A DNA stretch of 64,000 nt from an uncultured Treponema sp. (GTDB lineage Bacteria > Spirochaetota > Spirochaetia > Treponematales > Treponemataceae), in contig CALBGU010000081.1 of assembly GCA_937893155.1 (NCBI GenBank), forward strand, positions 1 to 64,000. Reading direction: 5' to 3'. Shown piece by piece: positions 43,718 to 52,000 of the stretch. How positions within the stretch are numbered: position 1 is the stretch's first letter; each line of letters begins with the position of its first letter. The position numbers were made by a program, and so were the translations under genes. Under the pieces are notes generated by a model, which was not told where the DNA came from, did no database searches, and saw only the letters and a program-made list of their open reading frames with translations.

Positions 43718-45640
43718 ATGAGCGAATCACATCTTTTTGACGACACAGCATTTCGGGCGGCGGAACTTGCCACACTGATAAAAAAATATCAAGATTCTTA
43801 TTACAACGGCGAGGGCGAAATTTCAGACGCAGAATTTGATAAACTCTGGGACGAACTCAAAGCAATCGACCCCGAAAATCCTATTTTGCACCGCGTAGGT
43901 GCGGATTCTGGCGCATTTGCAAAATCCCGCCACGTTATGCCGATGGGAAGTCAGGAAAAAGCGGCAAATCCCGCGCAATTTTTGGATTGGGCAAAAAAGC
44001 ACGTTTACGACGAATATCTGGTTGAATACAAGCTGGACGGCGCAAGTCTGGAATTGCAATTCGAGCGCGGAAAACTCATTCGGGCAGTAACACGCGGCGA
44101 CGGCACAATCGGAGACGACATCACCGCGAATGCGCTCAAAATGAACGGCGTGCTTGCTGAAATCCAAGGCGATTTTTCGGGCGGTGTGCGCGGCGAAGTG
44201 CTGATGTTTCACCGCGTTCACGATGAATTATATGCCGACAAAGCGAATTGCCGCAATGCCGCAAATGGCGTGATGAAGCGAAAAGACGGTGTTGGAGCGG
44301 AGCACCTCAATTTTATCGCCTACGATGCACAGGCTTCTGACGCGGCAAAAAGCCCTTTTTTTGATGAAGAGCAAAAAATACACTGGCTTTCGGAATGTGG
44401 ATTTGCTGTCGTGCCGCTCAAAATCGTGAAAACAGCAGACGAGGTGATTTCGTATCGCGCCGAAGTTGCCCAAAATCGCAAAACCATTGATTACGACATC
44501 GACGGGCTGGTGGTCAAAGAGCGCACCATCGACCGCGACGACGCATCTCGCGCCCGTCCCGACCGTCAAATTGCATTCAAGTTTGAGCTTGAGGAAGCCG
44601 AAACGACCGTGCGGAACGTGGAATGGAGCGAATCAGGCGCAACGTACACCCCGATTGCCGAGTTCGACGCGGTAGAGCTCAACGGCACCACCGTGCAGCG
44701 CGCCAGCCTTGTAAACACAGGAAAAATTCGTGAACTTGGGCTAAAAATCGGTAGCCGCGTCATTGTGGTAAAACGCGGCGAGATTATCCCCAAAATCGAG
44801 CGAGTCACGGGCGAAAGTGACGGCACGCATCCCGTGTCTGTTCCCCAAAAATGCGCCGTCTGCGGCACTGCACTGGTGGACGAAGGGACGCGGTTGTATT
44901 GCCCGAACGTGCATTGCGCAAAACGGGAGCTTCACCAGCTTCTCAAATGGATTTCCGTCATCGACATTCGCGATTTGGGAACGACGCTCGCAGAAAAATT
45001 ATTCGCCGACGGAAAAATCTCCACGATTTCGAGCCTGTATGCGCTGGACGAAAACACGCTTGTGCCGTATTTTTTGGACGAAAAAAGCATTTCTGCCGAA
45101 AAAACATCGCTCGGTGCAAAAAAAGTTGCCGCATCAATTCAGGCACACCGAACCGTGAAGCTGTCGGCGTTTGTGGCAGGATTCGACATCGAGGGTATCG
45201 GCGAAACGCTCGTGGAAAAACTGATTGCGGCAGGCTACAACACGCTGGAATCGCTTTTGGCACTGACCGAAGAGCACGTTGCTTCGGTTGCGGGCTTTGC
45301 CGAAATTATGGCGCGGACGTTCGTTCTGGGAATGGCGGAAAATGCCGAAGAAATGCGCGCGCTCATCAGCAGCGGCACGATTTCGATTGAGAATGAACAA
45401 GCAGGCGGTGCGCTTTCGGGATTGTCGTTCTGTTTTACGGGCGAACTTTCAATGAAACGCTCTGACGCGCAAAATCTGGTTAAATCGCTCGGGGGCACGG
45501 TAAAAACAAGCGTTGGAAAAGGCTTGAGCTATCTGGTTACAAACGACACGGCAAGCGGCTCCACAAAAAACGCGAAAGCGGCAAAACTGGGCATTCCCGT
45601 CATTGACGAAGCCGAATTTCTGCGCCTCGCGGGAAAATAA
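43718..45640 (+). CDS. ligA: NAD-dependent DNA ligase
   Basis: Seals nicks in DNA with NAD+; essential in bacteria. The 640-residue protein has the N-terminal Ia domain, the adenylation motif EYKLDGASLEL (Lys105 is the AMP-bound residue), the OB fold, a four-Cys zinc finger (CAVCGTALVDEGTRLYCPNV then CAK), helix-hairpin-helix repeats (DIRDLGTTLAEKL, FDIEGIGETLVEKL) and a C-terminal BRCT domain (GLSFCFTGELSMKRSDAQ). It is somewhat shorter than E. coli LigA (671). It lies directly behind trmB. Confidence 0.97.
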   Translation: MSESHLFDDTAFRAAELATLIKKYQDSYYNGEGEISDAEFDKLWDELKAIDPENPILHRVGADSGAFAKSRHVMPMGSQEKAANPAQFLDWAKKHVYDEYLVEYKLDGASLELQFERGKLIRAVTRGDGTIGDDITANALKMNGVLAEIQGDFSGGVRGEVLMFHRVHDELYADKANCRNAANGVMKRKDGVGAEHLNFIAYDAQASDAAKSPFFDEEQKIHWLSECGFAVVPLKIVKTADEVISYRAEVAQNRKTIDYDIDGLVVKERTIDRDDASRARPDRQIAFKFELEEAETTVRNVEWSESGATYTPIAEFDAVELNGTTVQRASLVNTGKIRELGLKIGSRVIVVKRGEIIPKIERVTGESDGTHPVSVPQKCAVCGTALVDEGTRLYCPNVHCAKRELHQLLKWISVIDIRDLGTTLAEKLFADGKISTISSLYALDENTLVPYFLDEKSISAEKTSLGAKKVAASIQAHRTVKLSAFVAGFDIEGIGETLVEKLIAAGYNTLESLLALTEEHVASVAGFAEIMARTFVLGMAENAEEMRALISSGTISIENEQAGGALSGLSFCFTGELSMKRSDAQNLVKSLGGTVKTSVGKGLSYLVTNDTASGSTKNAKAAKLGIPVIDEAEFLRLAGK

Positions 45641-45655
45641 TAAGGAAGAGCAGCT

Positions 45656-46468
45656 ATGTTGTTGATTTTTTTAGGCGCAATTTTCATTTTATACGACATC
45701 GTTTTGCTTTCCATACACCCGGGGACGCTCTTGAGCACGCTTTTTTCGTTCACCCACATTTGGACAGCATTCGGCGCGCTCCTCATCTTTACGGCGGTCA
45801 ACCGCAAAAAACGCGGTCGCTTTTTTTGGTGCGCGTGGAAAAAGCAATCCAAAGCGGCTGCACTCGCACTGCTCATTTTTTGCGCCGCACTTTCGGCAGT
45901 CAATTTGGGATTTATCCTCACGCCGCGGCTGGCAAGCGCAGAAAGCGAAGCGGATTATGTGATTTTGCTCGGCGGCGGCATCGACAAAAACGGAGAACTT
46001 TCCGAAACGGTGCTCAAGCGTGTAAACAAAGCCGCGGCATATCTTTTGCACCACAAAAACGCGCTCTGCGTTGCAACAGGCGGAAAAGCGATGTGGTCAA
46101 ACTACGCCGAAGCCCCCGAACTCAAGCGGCAACTGATTCTTTTGGGCGTGGCAGAACAGCAAATCGTGATAGAAGACAGAGCGCTCGACACAATCCAAAA
46201 TTTGCAATACAGCGCGGCGGTGCTTTCCGATTGCACGGGAAAAAGCCAAAAAGAGATTCTAGACAGCCGCGTTATCATCGTGTCGAACTTTTTTCACCTG
46301 CGCCGAGCCGAACGATTAGCGTCGCGGATTGGATTTACCAACGTCAGCGGGCTTGGCACCGAAGTCGAGCCGTACACCGTGCCGCATAATTACCTGCGCG
46401 AAATCTCGGCATACATCAAACTCAATCTGCGGATTCTGCTCACGGGCAAACCGCAGAAATTGGCATAA
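45656..46468 (+). CDS. DUF218 (YdcF/ElyC-type) membrane protein
   Basis: A 270-residue protein with two or three N-terminal membrane segments (LIFLGAIFILYDIVLLSI, TLFSFTHIWTAFGALLIFTA, AALALLIFCAALSAVNLGFI) and a C-terminal exported DUF218 domain (ADYVILLGGGIDKNGELSE, ATGGKAMW, IVSNFFHLRRAERLA). E. coli ElyC, of this family, affects peptidoglycan synthesis through the lipid carrier; other members are uncharacterised. AAGGAAG precedes the ATG. It may be read together with trmB and ligA. Confidence 0.88.
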   Translation: MLLIFLGAIFILYDIVLLSIHPGTLLSTLFSFTHIWTAFGALLIFTAVNRKKRGRFFWCAWKKQSKAAALALLIFCAALSAVNLGFILTPRLASAESEADYVILLGGGIDKNGELSETVLKRVNKAAAYLLHHKNALCVATGGKAMWSNYAEAPELKRQLILLGVAEQQIVIEDRALDTIQNLQYSAAVLSDCTGKSQKEILDSRVIIVSNFFHLRRAERLASRIGFTNVSGLGTEVEPYTVPHNYLREISAYIKLNLRILLTGKPQKLA

Positions 46469-46574
46469 AAAAGCACTGTCATTGCAAAAGATATACTGAT
46501 TGTGAAGTTTATCATTGACGAACTTGTTTCGGAATTTCTCGCGAGGGCAAAAAGGAGAGCGTGCTTTTTCAGGT

Positions 46575-46735
46575 AAACGCTTCTCTTAAATTAGGATTGA
46601 AATACTTGTTTAGGCAAAGCCTTCTCTTAAAATAGGATTGACGTACCTGTTTAGGAAAAGGCTTCTCTTAAAATAAGATTGACGTACCTAAACAGGTAAA
46701 GTCTTCCTTGAAATTAGGCTGAAAATACCTAAAAT
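46575..46735. repeat. Four-copy 41-bp tandem repeat
   Basis: TTCTCTTAAA or its variant TTCCTTGAAA starts units at 46581, 46622, 46663 and 46704, exactly 41 bp apart. Each unit has ATTGA(A/C) and a TACCTGTTTAGG-like word, which in the third unit appears as TACCTAAACAGG, its reverse complement. The rest of the 46469-46853 spacer holds only the lon terminator. Confidence 0.9.
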
Positions 46736-46808
46736 GATATGTTCCGAACTGAACTCTGTTCCTGTCATTATCGAACGAACTTCACAGACGTTCGCCTAAG
46801 CGAAAACA

Positions 46809-46842
46809 AAAAGCACCGAATAAAAACAGATTCGGTGCTTTT
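46809..46842 (-). terminator. Terminator of lon
   Basis: AAAAGCACCGAAT and ATTCGGTGCTTTT form a perfect 13-bp stem, with a T-run on the minus-strand side, 12 bp past the lon stop. Confidence 0.9.
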
Positions 46843-46853
46843 GTTTATTGCGA

Positions 46854-49400
46854 TTAGAAAATTTCTTCCGCTTTTTTTTCAGGCTTTTTGGGCTGGAACA
46901 CCAACTTCATCACCTCAAGCGCATTCGTTACAGGAATGAACTCAATGCCGTGCTTAACGTGCTCAGGGATTTCGTCGAGGTCGCGCACATTGGCTTTTGG
47001 AATGATAATCGTTTTGATTCCGTTGCGCTTTGCCGCCACCGTTTTTTCCCGAAGCCCGCCAATGGGAAGCACCATACCCGTCAGACTCAATTCGCCCGTC
47101 ATCGCCAAATGCGGCTTGATAATCCGCCCCGAAAGCAACGACAGCAGCGTCGTCGCCATTGTGATACCCGCGCTCGGTCCGTCTTTGGGCGTTGCGCCCT
47201 CAGGGATATGCAGATGAATTGTGTTTGCGTCAAACCAGTCCGCCGATTTGATGTCGTGCTCAATAACAAACTGACGCACCCAGTTTAGCGCAATGTTCGC
47301 GCTTTCCTTCATCACGTCGCCCATCTGTCCCGTGAGCTGCAAACCGCATTTTCCCGGGAACGTAATGCTTTCGATAAGCAGCGTATCGCCGCCCATACTC
47401 GTCCACGCAAGCCCGATTGCCGTGCCGGGAACAGACGCTTTTTTGATTTGGCTTTCGTCAAAAACAGGATTGCCCAAATATTTTTGCAAATCTTTGTCGT
47501 CCACGGTGAACGATTTTTTCGCCAAAAGCGCATTTTTTTTGCCGTCCGCACTTTCCGCCGCCTCGTTTTCCATTTTGTCGATTTCCTCGCGGATTATCTT
47601 GCGGTGGATTTTATCAAGACACTTTTCAAAATGGCGCATACCCGCTTCCCGCGCATATTCCTCGGCGATTTTCTTGAGCGCGCCCGTGGTATATTTCACC
47701 TGCGATTTTGAAAGCCCGTTCTTCTTGAGATTTTTGGGAATCAAATATTTTTTCGCAATCTCAATTTTTTCTTGGTCGATGTATCCCGAAAGCTGAATGA
47801 TTTCGGCACGGTCGCGAAGCGGCTCGGGAATCGTGTCCAGCGTGTTCGCGGTGAGAATAAAAAACACGTCGCTGATGTCAAACGGCAAATCGAGATAATT
47901 ATCGCGAAACGTAACATTCTGCTCGGGGTCAAGCACCTCCAAAAGCGCGCTCGCGGGGTCTCCGTGCGCACCGCCGTAGCCCATTTTGTCGATTTCGTCA
48001 ATCATAAACACAGGCGATTTTGATTTCGTGATTTTCAACCCCGAAATAATGCGACCGGGCATTGAGCCGATATACGTTCTGCGGTGTCCTTTGATTTCGC
48101 TTTCGTCGTGCATTCCTCCCACGCTGAAGCGGTAAAACGGCTTTTTCATCGCGTCTGCAATGCTTCGCCCAATGCTCGTTTTTCCCACGCCCGGCGGTCC
48201 CACCAAAATCAAAATAGAACCTTTGTTGTCCTTTTTGAGCTTTCGGACAGCAAGATATTCCATAATGCGCTTTTTCACATCTTCCAAGCCATAATGGTCG
48301 CGCTCAAGCACGGCAGATGCGCCCTTGAGGTCGTATTCTTCTTTTTGCTCGTCCTTCCACGGCAAATTTACCACAAGCTCAAGATAATTTCGGCTGCTGA
48401 TATACTCCGGCGAATTTTGCTCCATCAAATTGAATTTCTCAAGTTCCGAATAAACCGTTTCTTTGATTTCGCCCTCAAACTGAAACGAATCGATTTTTTC
48501 CTTGAATTTTTCGTAATCGCTCGTCTTGGAATTTTTCGTAATTCCCAGTTCTTCCTGAATGCTCTTGAGTTCCTCGCGCAAAAAATAATCGCGCTGATTT
48601 TTTTCCACACGCTCGGTGAGTTCGCTTTGGATTTTCCGCTGAATTCGGAGCACTTCCTGCTCTTTTTTGATGTACAGCAAAACCTGCTCCATTCGCTTAT
48701 GCACATCGAGCAATTCAAGAACGTGCTGCTGCTCATCGCGGTCAATATTCAAAATCGACGCAATAAAATCTGCGATTCGTCCGGGGTGCTCAAGGTTCAA
48801 AATGTTCATTCGCATTTCTTCGGTAAAAAGCGGATTATTTTCGCTAATCACCTTCATCTCGCTGATAAGCGCACGCCCGAGCGCTTTCACCTCCATCGTA
48901 TCGTCGTTTTCGTCCTCGAGATATTCCACCGCCACAGCAATCGGGTCAGACGGATTGAGTGCTTTTCGGATTCGGAAACGCTTCACCGTCGAGATAAACG
49001 CATTTATGCTCCCGTCTGGCATTTTTATTTTTCTTACGATGTGCGCCGCCGTTCCAATATCGTGCAAATCAGCCACCGTCGGGCTTTCCGTATCGTTTTT
49101 CAGCAGCACAATACCGATATTTCCATCGGATTTAAAAGCCTCTTCAATCGCCTTTATATCATTCTGCCCGCTCACCATCAGCGGCGTAAAAATACCGGGA
49201 AACACAGGCCGCCCATACACAGGAATAATCGACAGCTTGTTCGGCAGCACAATTTCAGACGGCGGCAGACTTTTGTCTTTTTTGTCGTCGGTTTCACTTT
49301 CATCATCTAAAATGATTGCTTCCGTTTTTTCCTGCTCGCTCGGTTGCGCCGCAGATTCCTTTGTATCTTCAATATCGTTTGTTTCGTCTGTTGTATCCAT
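46854..49400 (-). CDS. lon: ATP-dependent protease Lon
   Basis: Degrades misfolded and regulatory proteins in the cytoplasm. The 848-residue protein has the LAN substrate-binding domain (SIIPVYGRPVFPGIFTPLMV), a coiled coil, the AAA+ module with Walker A GPPGVGKTS and Walker B VFMIDEIDKM, and the protease domain with catalytic Ser in GATPKDGPSAGI and Lys in REKTVAAKRNG. An acidic N-terminal extension of about 50 residues is unusual for the family. I chose 49400 (MDTTDE): a promoter-like TTGATT-17-TATATT ends 6 nt before it, so the in-frame ATG at 49415 would lie upstream of the transcript. Confidence 0.96.
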   Translation of the reverse strand: MDTTDETNDIEDTKESAAQPSEQEKTEAIILDDESETDDKKDKSLPPSEIVLPNKLSIIPVYGRPVFPGIFTPLMVSGQNDIKAIEEAFKSDGNIGIVLLKNDTESPTVADLHDIGTAAHIVRKIKMPDGSINAFISTVKRFRIRKALNPSDPIAVAVEYLEDENDDTMEVKALGRALISEMKVISENNPLFTEEMRMNILNLEHPGRIADFIASILNIDRDEQQHVLELLDVHKRMEQVLLYIKKEQEVLRIQRKIQSELTERVEKNQRDYFLREELKSIQEELGITKNSKTSDYEKFKEKIDSFQFEGEIKETVYSELEKFNLMEQNSPEYISSRNYLELVVNLPWKDEQKEEYDLKGASAVLERDHYGLEDVKKRIMEYLAVRKLKKDNKGSILILVGPPGVGKTSIGRSIADAMKKPFYRFSVGGMHDESEIKGHRRTYIGSMPGRIISGLKITKSKSPVFMIDEIDKMGYGGAHGDPASALLEVLDPEQNVTFRDNYLDLPFDISDVFFILTANTLDTIPEPLRDRAEIIQLSGYIDQEKIEIAKKYLIPKNLKKNGLSKSQVKYTTGALKKIAEEYAREAGMRHFEKCLDKIHRKIIREEIDKMENEAAESADGKKNALLAKKSFTVDDKDLQKYLGNPVFDESQIKKASVPGTAIGLAWTSMGGDTLLIESITFPGKCGLQLTGQMGDVMKESANIALNWVRQFVIEHDIKSADWFDANTIHLHIPEGATPKDGPSAGITMATTLLSLLSGRIIKPHLAMTGELSLTGMVLPIGGLREKTVAAKRNGIKTIIIPKANVRDLDEIPEHVKHGIEFIPVTNALEVMKLVFQPKKPEKKAEEIF

Positions 49401-49406
49401 AGTTCT

Positions 49407-49435
49407 AATATACACAGAAAAACACCCAAAATCAA
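49407..49435 (-). promoter_or_regulatory. lon promoter, leaderless type
   Basis: On the minus strand TTGATT, a 17-nt spacer and TATATT, followed after 6 nt by ATG 49400. There is no Shine-Dalgarno and no CIRCE-like inverted repeat. Confidence 0.6.
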
Positions 49436-49511
49436 ATTTTTCTGCTCGCCCTCTTCCCTCATCTCAAAAGTGAGGGATGCTGCAATCATACTTTCTGCAA
49501 CACTGCAAAAT

Positions 49512-49544
49512 AAAACCGCCCTCGCAAAAGAAGACGGTTTTTTG
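49512..49544 (-). terminator. Probable terminator of the thrA-aro-ilvN operon
   Basis: AAAACCG and CGGTTTT pair around a 16-nt loop with T residues following on the minus strand, shortly past the ilvN stop. Confidence 0.5.
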
Positions 49545-49559
49545 AAAAAAGGCTATGTC

Positions 49560-50054
49560 TTATTGCATAATTTCGCTGCCGCGCCCCATTGCAGTCAGAC
49601 CTGTGCGCGCAAGTTCCTTGATGCCGAACGGCGTGAGCAACTTGATGAGGCTTTCAATTTTGTCCTCGCTGCCCGTCGCCTCCACAATAACGCTGTCCAC
49701 GTCAACATCAACGATGTGCGCACGGAAAATATTGCACGTTTCAATGATAACCGCACGTTCCGCACCGCTCGCCGCGACCTTTATCAAAATCATCTCGCGC
49801 TCACACGTCCTGCTCTTTTCGCAATGATGAATCGAAATCACCTCGATGAGCTTAGAAAGCTGCTTTTCGATTTGCTCCAAAATGTACTCGTCGCCACGCA
49901 CCACAATCGTCATTCTTGACTGCCCGGGGTTCGACGTTTCGCACACCGTAAGGCTGTCGATGTTGTAGCCGCGGCGACTGAAAAGACCTGACACACGGCT
50001 CAAAACGCCCGCGTGGTTTTCAACCAAAACAGACAAAACATATCTTTGTTCCAT
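49560..50054 (-). CDS. ilvN: Acetolactate synthase small (regulatory) subunit
   Basis: The regulatory subunit of acetohydroxyacid synthase, which mediates valine feedback. The 164-residue protein has the N-terminal ACT domain (YVLSVLVENHAGVLSRVSGL, FSRRGYNIDSLTV) and the C-terminal dimer domain. The large subunit (ilvB) is not adjacent, which is unusual. The gene follows the DAHP synthase fusion by 2 bp, so it shares a transcript with thrA. Confidence 0.95.
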   Translation of the reverse strand: MEQRYVLSVLVENHAGVLSRVSGLFSRRGYNIDSLTVCETSNPGQSRMTIVVRGDEYILEQIEKQLSKLIEVISIHHCEKSRTCEREMILIKVAASGAERAVIIETCNIFRAHIVDVDVDSVIVEATGSEDKIESLIKLLTPFGIKELARTGLTAMGRGSEIMQ

Positions 50055-50056
50055 AC

Positions 50057-52000
50057 TTATCTCCTCCCTTCAGAGTAAATGCCCAACAGACGCACGTCCT
50101 CCGCCTTTTCGCGAAGAGCGTCCATAATTTCTTTTATATACGCCGAAACGTCAGCACAATCCGCTTTGAGTTCTGCATCGGCATAAAACCAGTATTTCCA
50201 CGGCTTGCCCGCGATTGGTCGCGATTCAAGACGCGTTAAGTTCAAGCCTTTGCTCTGGAAAATGCCCAAGCAATTATACAGCGCGCCCGGCTCGTTATTG
50301 ACCGAGAACACAAACGACGCCGTATTCGGCTTTTCGGCAATAAGCGGCTTTTTGGCAACATTATTCGACGCAATGATAACAAATCGCGTGTAATTCGCGG
50401 CGTTGTCCTCGATGTCTTCTTTTAAGATGTCCAGATTGTAAAGCCCTGCCGTAACCACAGAAGCAATCGCCGCATTTTCCTTCTTGCCCATTTCGCCGAC
50501 CATTTTCGCCGCCGTCGCGGTTGAAATCGCTTCGATGTGTTTCCAGTCCCTGTGTTCGCTCAAGAACTTGTGACTTTGCGCCAAGCCCTGCGGGTGCGAA
50601 TACACCTGCTTCACGTCGCTCAACGCCGCGCCCTTCACGCCCAAAAGCGCATGCTGAATCCGCAGCGTCAACGCGCCCACAATGCCGATGTCGCCGAATT
50701 GCACGAGATTGTCATAATTCTCGTAGACGCTTCCTGCAAGGCAATTTTCAATCGGCACCATACCGAAATCCGCCTTGCCGTCCACAACGCTTTGGAAAAT
50801 CTCGCGGAACGAATCGACAGCCACCGCCTCGCACTCGCCGTCAAAATACTGCGCAATCGCCTGCTCCGCATACGCCCCGCGCTTTCCGCAGAACGCACAA
50901 CGCACGCTTTTTTCACTCGCGCTTTCGGTTGCGTCAGATGAAGAGTACACCGCCGCTTGAGCCGAGCGAATATGCGCAACCTGCTTTCCCACGACGGGCG
51001 CAAGAGCCTGAATGTCCTGCATCAACTTGTCGAACTGCGCAGGATAAAGCGACTGCGCGCCGTCAGACAACGCCTTGTCGGGATTGCAATGCACCTCCAC
51101 GATAATGCCGTCCGCGCCGCCCGCAACCGCCGCCAGAGCCATCGGAGCAACCTTGTCGCGAATACCGACCGCGTGGCTCGGGTCAACAATGACAGGCAAA
51201 TGCGTCAAACCGCGCAAAATCGGAATCGCCGACAAATCCAGAGTGTTCCGCGTCGCGCGCTCATAGGTGCGGATTCCCCGCTCGCACAAAATCACCTTGT
51301 CTGTGCCGCTCGACAACAGATATTCCGCCGCCATCAGCCATTCTTCAATCGTGGACGACAGCCCGCGCTTTAAGATGACAGGCTTACCCAGCGCGCCGAG
51401 TTTTTTGAGCAACTCGAAGTTCTGCATATTGCGCGCACCGACTTGGTACACATCAACATAATCTCTCATCACAGGGATAAACTCCGTCGCCACGATTTCC
51501 GTAACCACTGGAAGCCCGTATTTTTCGCCCGCTTCTTTGAGATACTGCAAGCCCTCTTCGCCCAAGCCCTGAAAGCTGTACGGCGAACTTCTCGGCTTAT
51601 ACGCACCGCCACGGAGCATTACCGCGCCCGCCGCACTCACCGCAGCCGCCGCGTCCATCATCTGCTCGCGGCTTTCCACGGCGCACGGTCCTGCGATTGC
51701 AATCACGCGATTGCCGCCAATTCGGATAATCTGACCGCGGTTGTTCGGCACTTCCACAATCGTGTCTTCGCTCTTGAACTCGCGGCTCGCCATTTTGTAC
51801 GGCTTTGAAATCGGGATAACGCGCGATACGCCCGCCATAAGCTCAAGACGGCGCGGGTCAATGCCCAGCTTTCCCACCGCGGCAATAATCGTCGATTCCT
51901 CGCCTGCAACCTCGTTCGTCTTGAAGTTGTTGTCAGCCAAGAATTGCTTGATGCGCGCTTTTTGCTCCGCCTTGATGTCGTTTTTAAGAACGATAACCAT
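50057..52000 (-). CDS. Fusion of DAHP synthase (class I-beta) and prephenate dehydratase
   Basis: A two-enzyme protein of 647 residues covering the first step of the shikimate pathway and the phenylalanine branch. Residues about 1-70 are the ferredoxin-like regulatory domain of AroF/AroG-type I-beta DAHP synthases. Residues 75-345 are the catalytic barrel (AIAGPCAVES, LRGGAYKPRSSPYSF, VIVDPSHAVG). Residues about 365-545 are prephenate dehydratase (FCGKRGAYAEQAI, VPIENCLAGSV, NYTRFVIIAS with the catalytic Thr), and 550-640 an ACT domain with LESRP, which usually binds phenylalanine. Phenylalanine could thus control both activities. The start overlaps the thrA stop (ATGA). Confidence 0.93.
   Translation of the reverse strand: MVIVLKNDIKAEQKARIKQFLADNNFKTNEVAGEESTIIAAVGKLGIDPRRLELMAGVSRVIPISKPYKMASREFKSEDTIVEVPNNRGQIIRIGGNRVIAIAGPCAVESREQMMDAAAAVSAAGAVMLRGGAYKPRSSPYSFQGLGEEGLQYLKEAGEKYGLPVVTEIVATEFIPVMRDYVDVYQVGARNMQNFELLKKLGALGKPVILKRGLSSTIEEWLMAAEYLLSSGTDKVILCERGIRTYERATRNTLDLSAIPILRGLTHLPVIVDPSHAVGIRDKVAPMALAAVAGGADGIIVEVHCNPDKALSDGAQSLYPAQFDKLMQDIQALAPVVGKQVAHIRSAQAAVYSSSDATESASEKSVRCAFCGKRGAYAEQAIAQYFDGECEAVAVDSFREIFQSVVDGKADFGMVPIENCLAGSVYENYDNLVQFGDIGIVGALTLRIQHALLGVKGAALSDVKQVYSHPQGLAQSHKFLSEHRDWKHIEAISTATAAKMVGEMGKKENAAIASVVTAGLYNLDILKEDIEDNAANYTRFVIIASNNVAKKPLIAEKPNTASFVFSVNNEPGALYNCLGIFQSKGLNLTRLESRPIAGKPWKYWFYADAELKADCADVSAYIKEIMDALREKAEDVRLLGIYSEGRR

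Noticed and set aside
48084..49310. A 408-residue plus-strand frame opposite lon
   Set aside because: Antisense shadow over conserved Lon domains, rich in Phe and His, with no ribosome-binding site.
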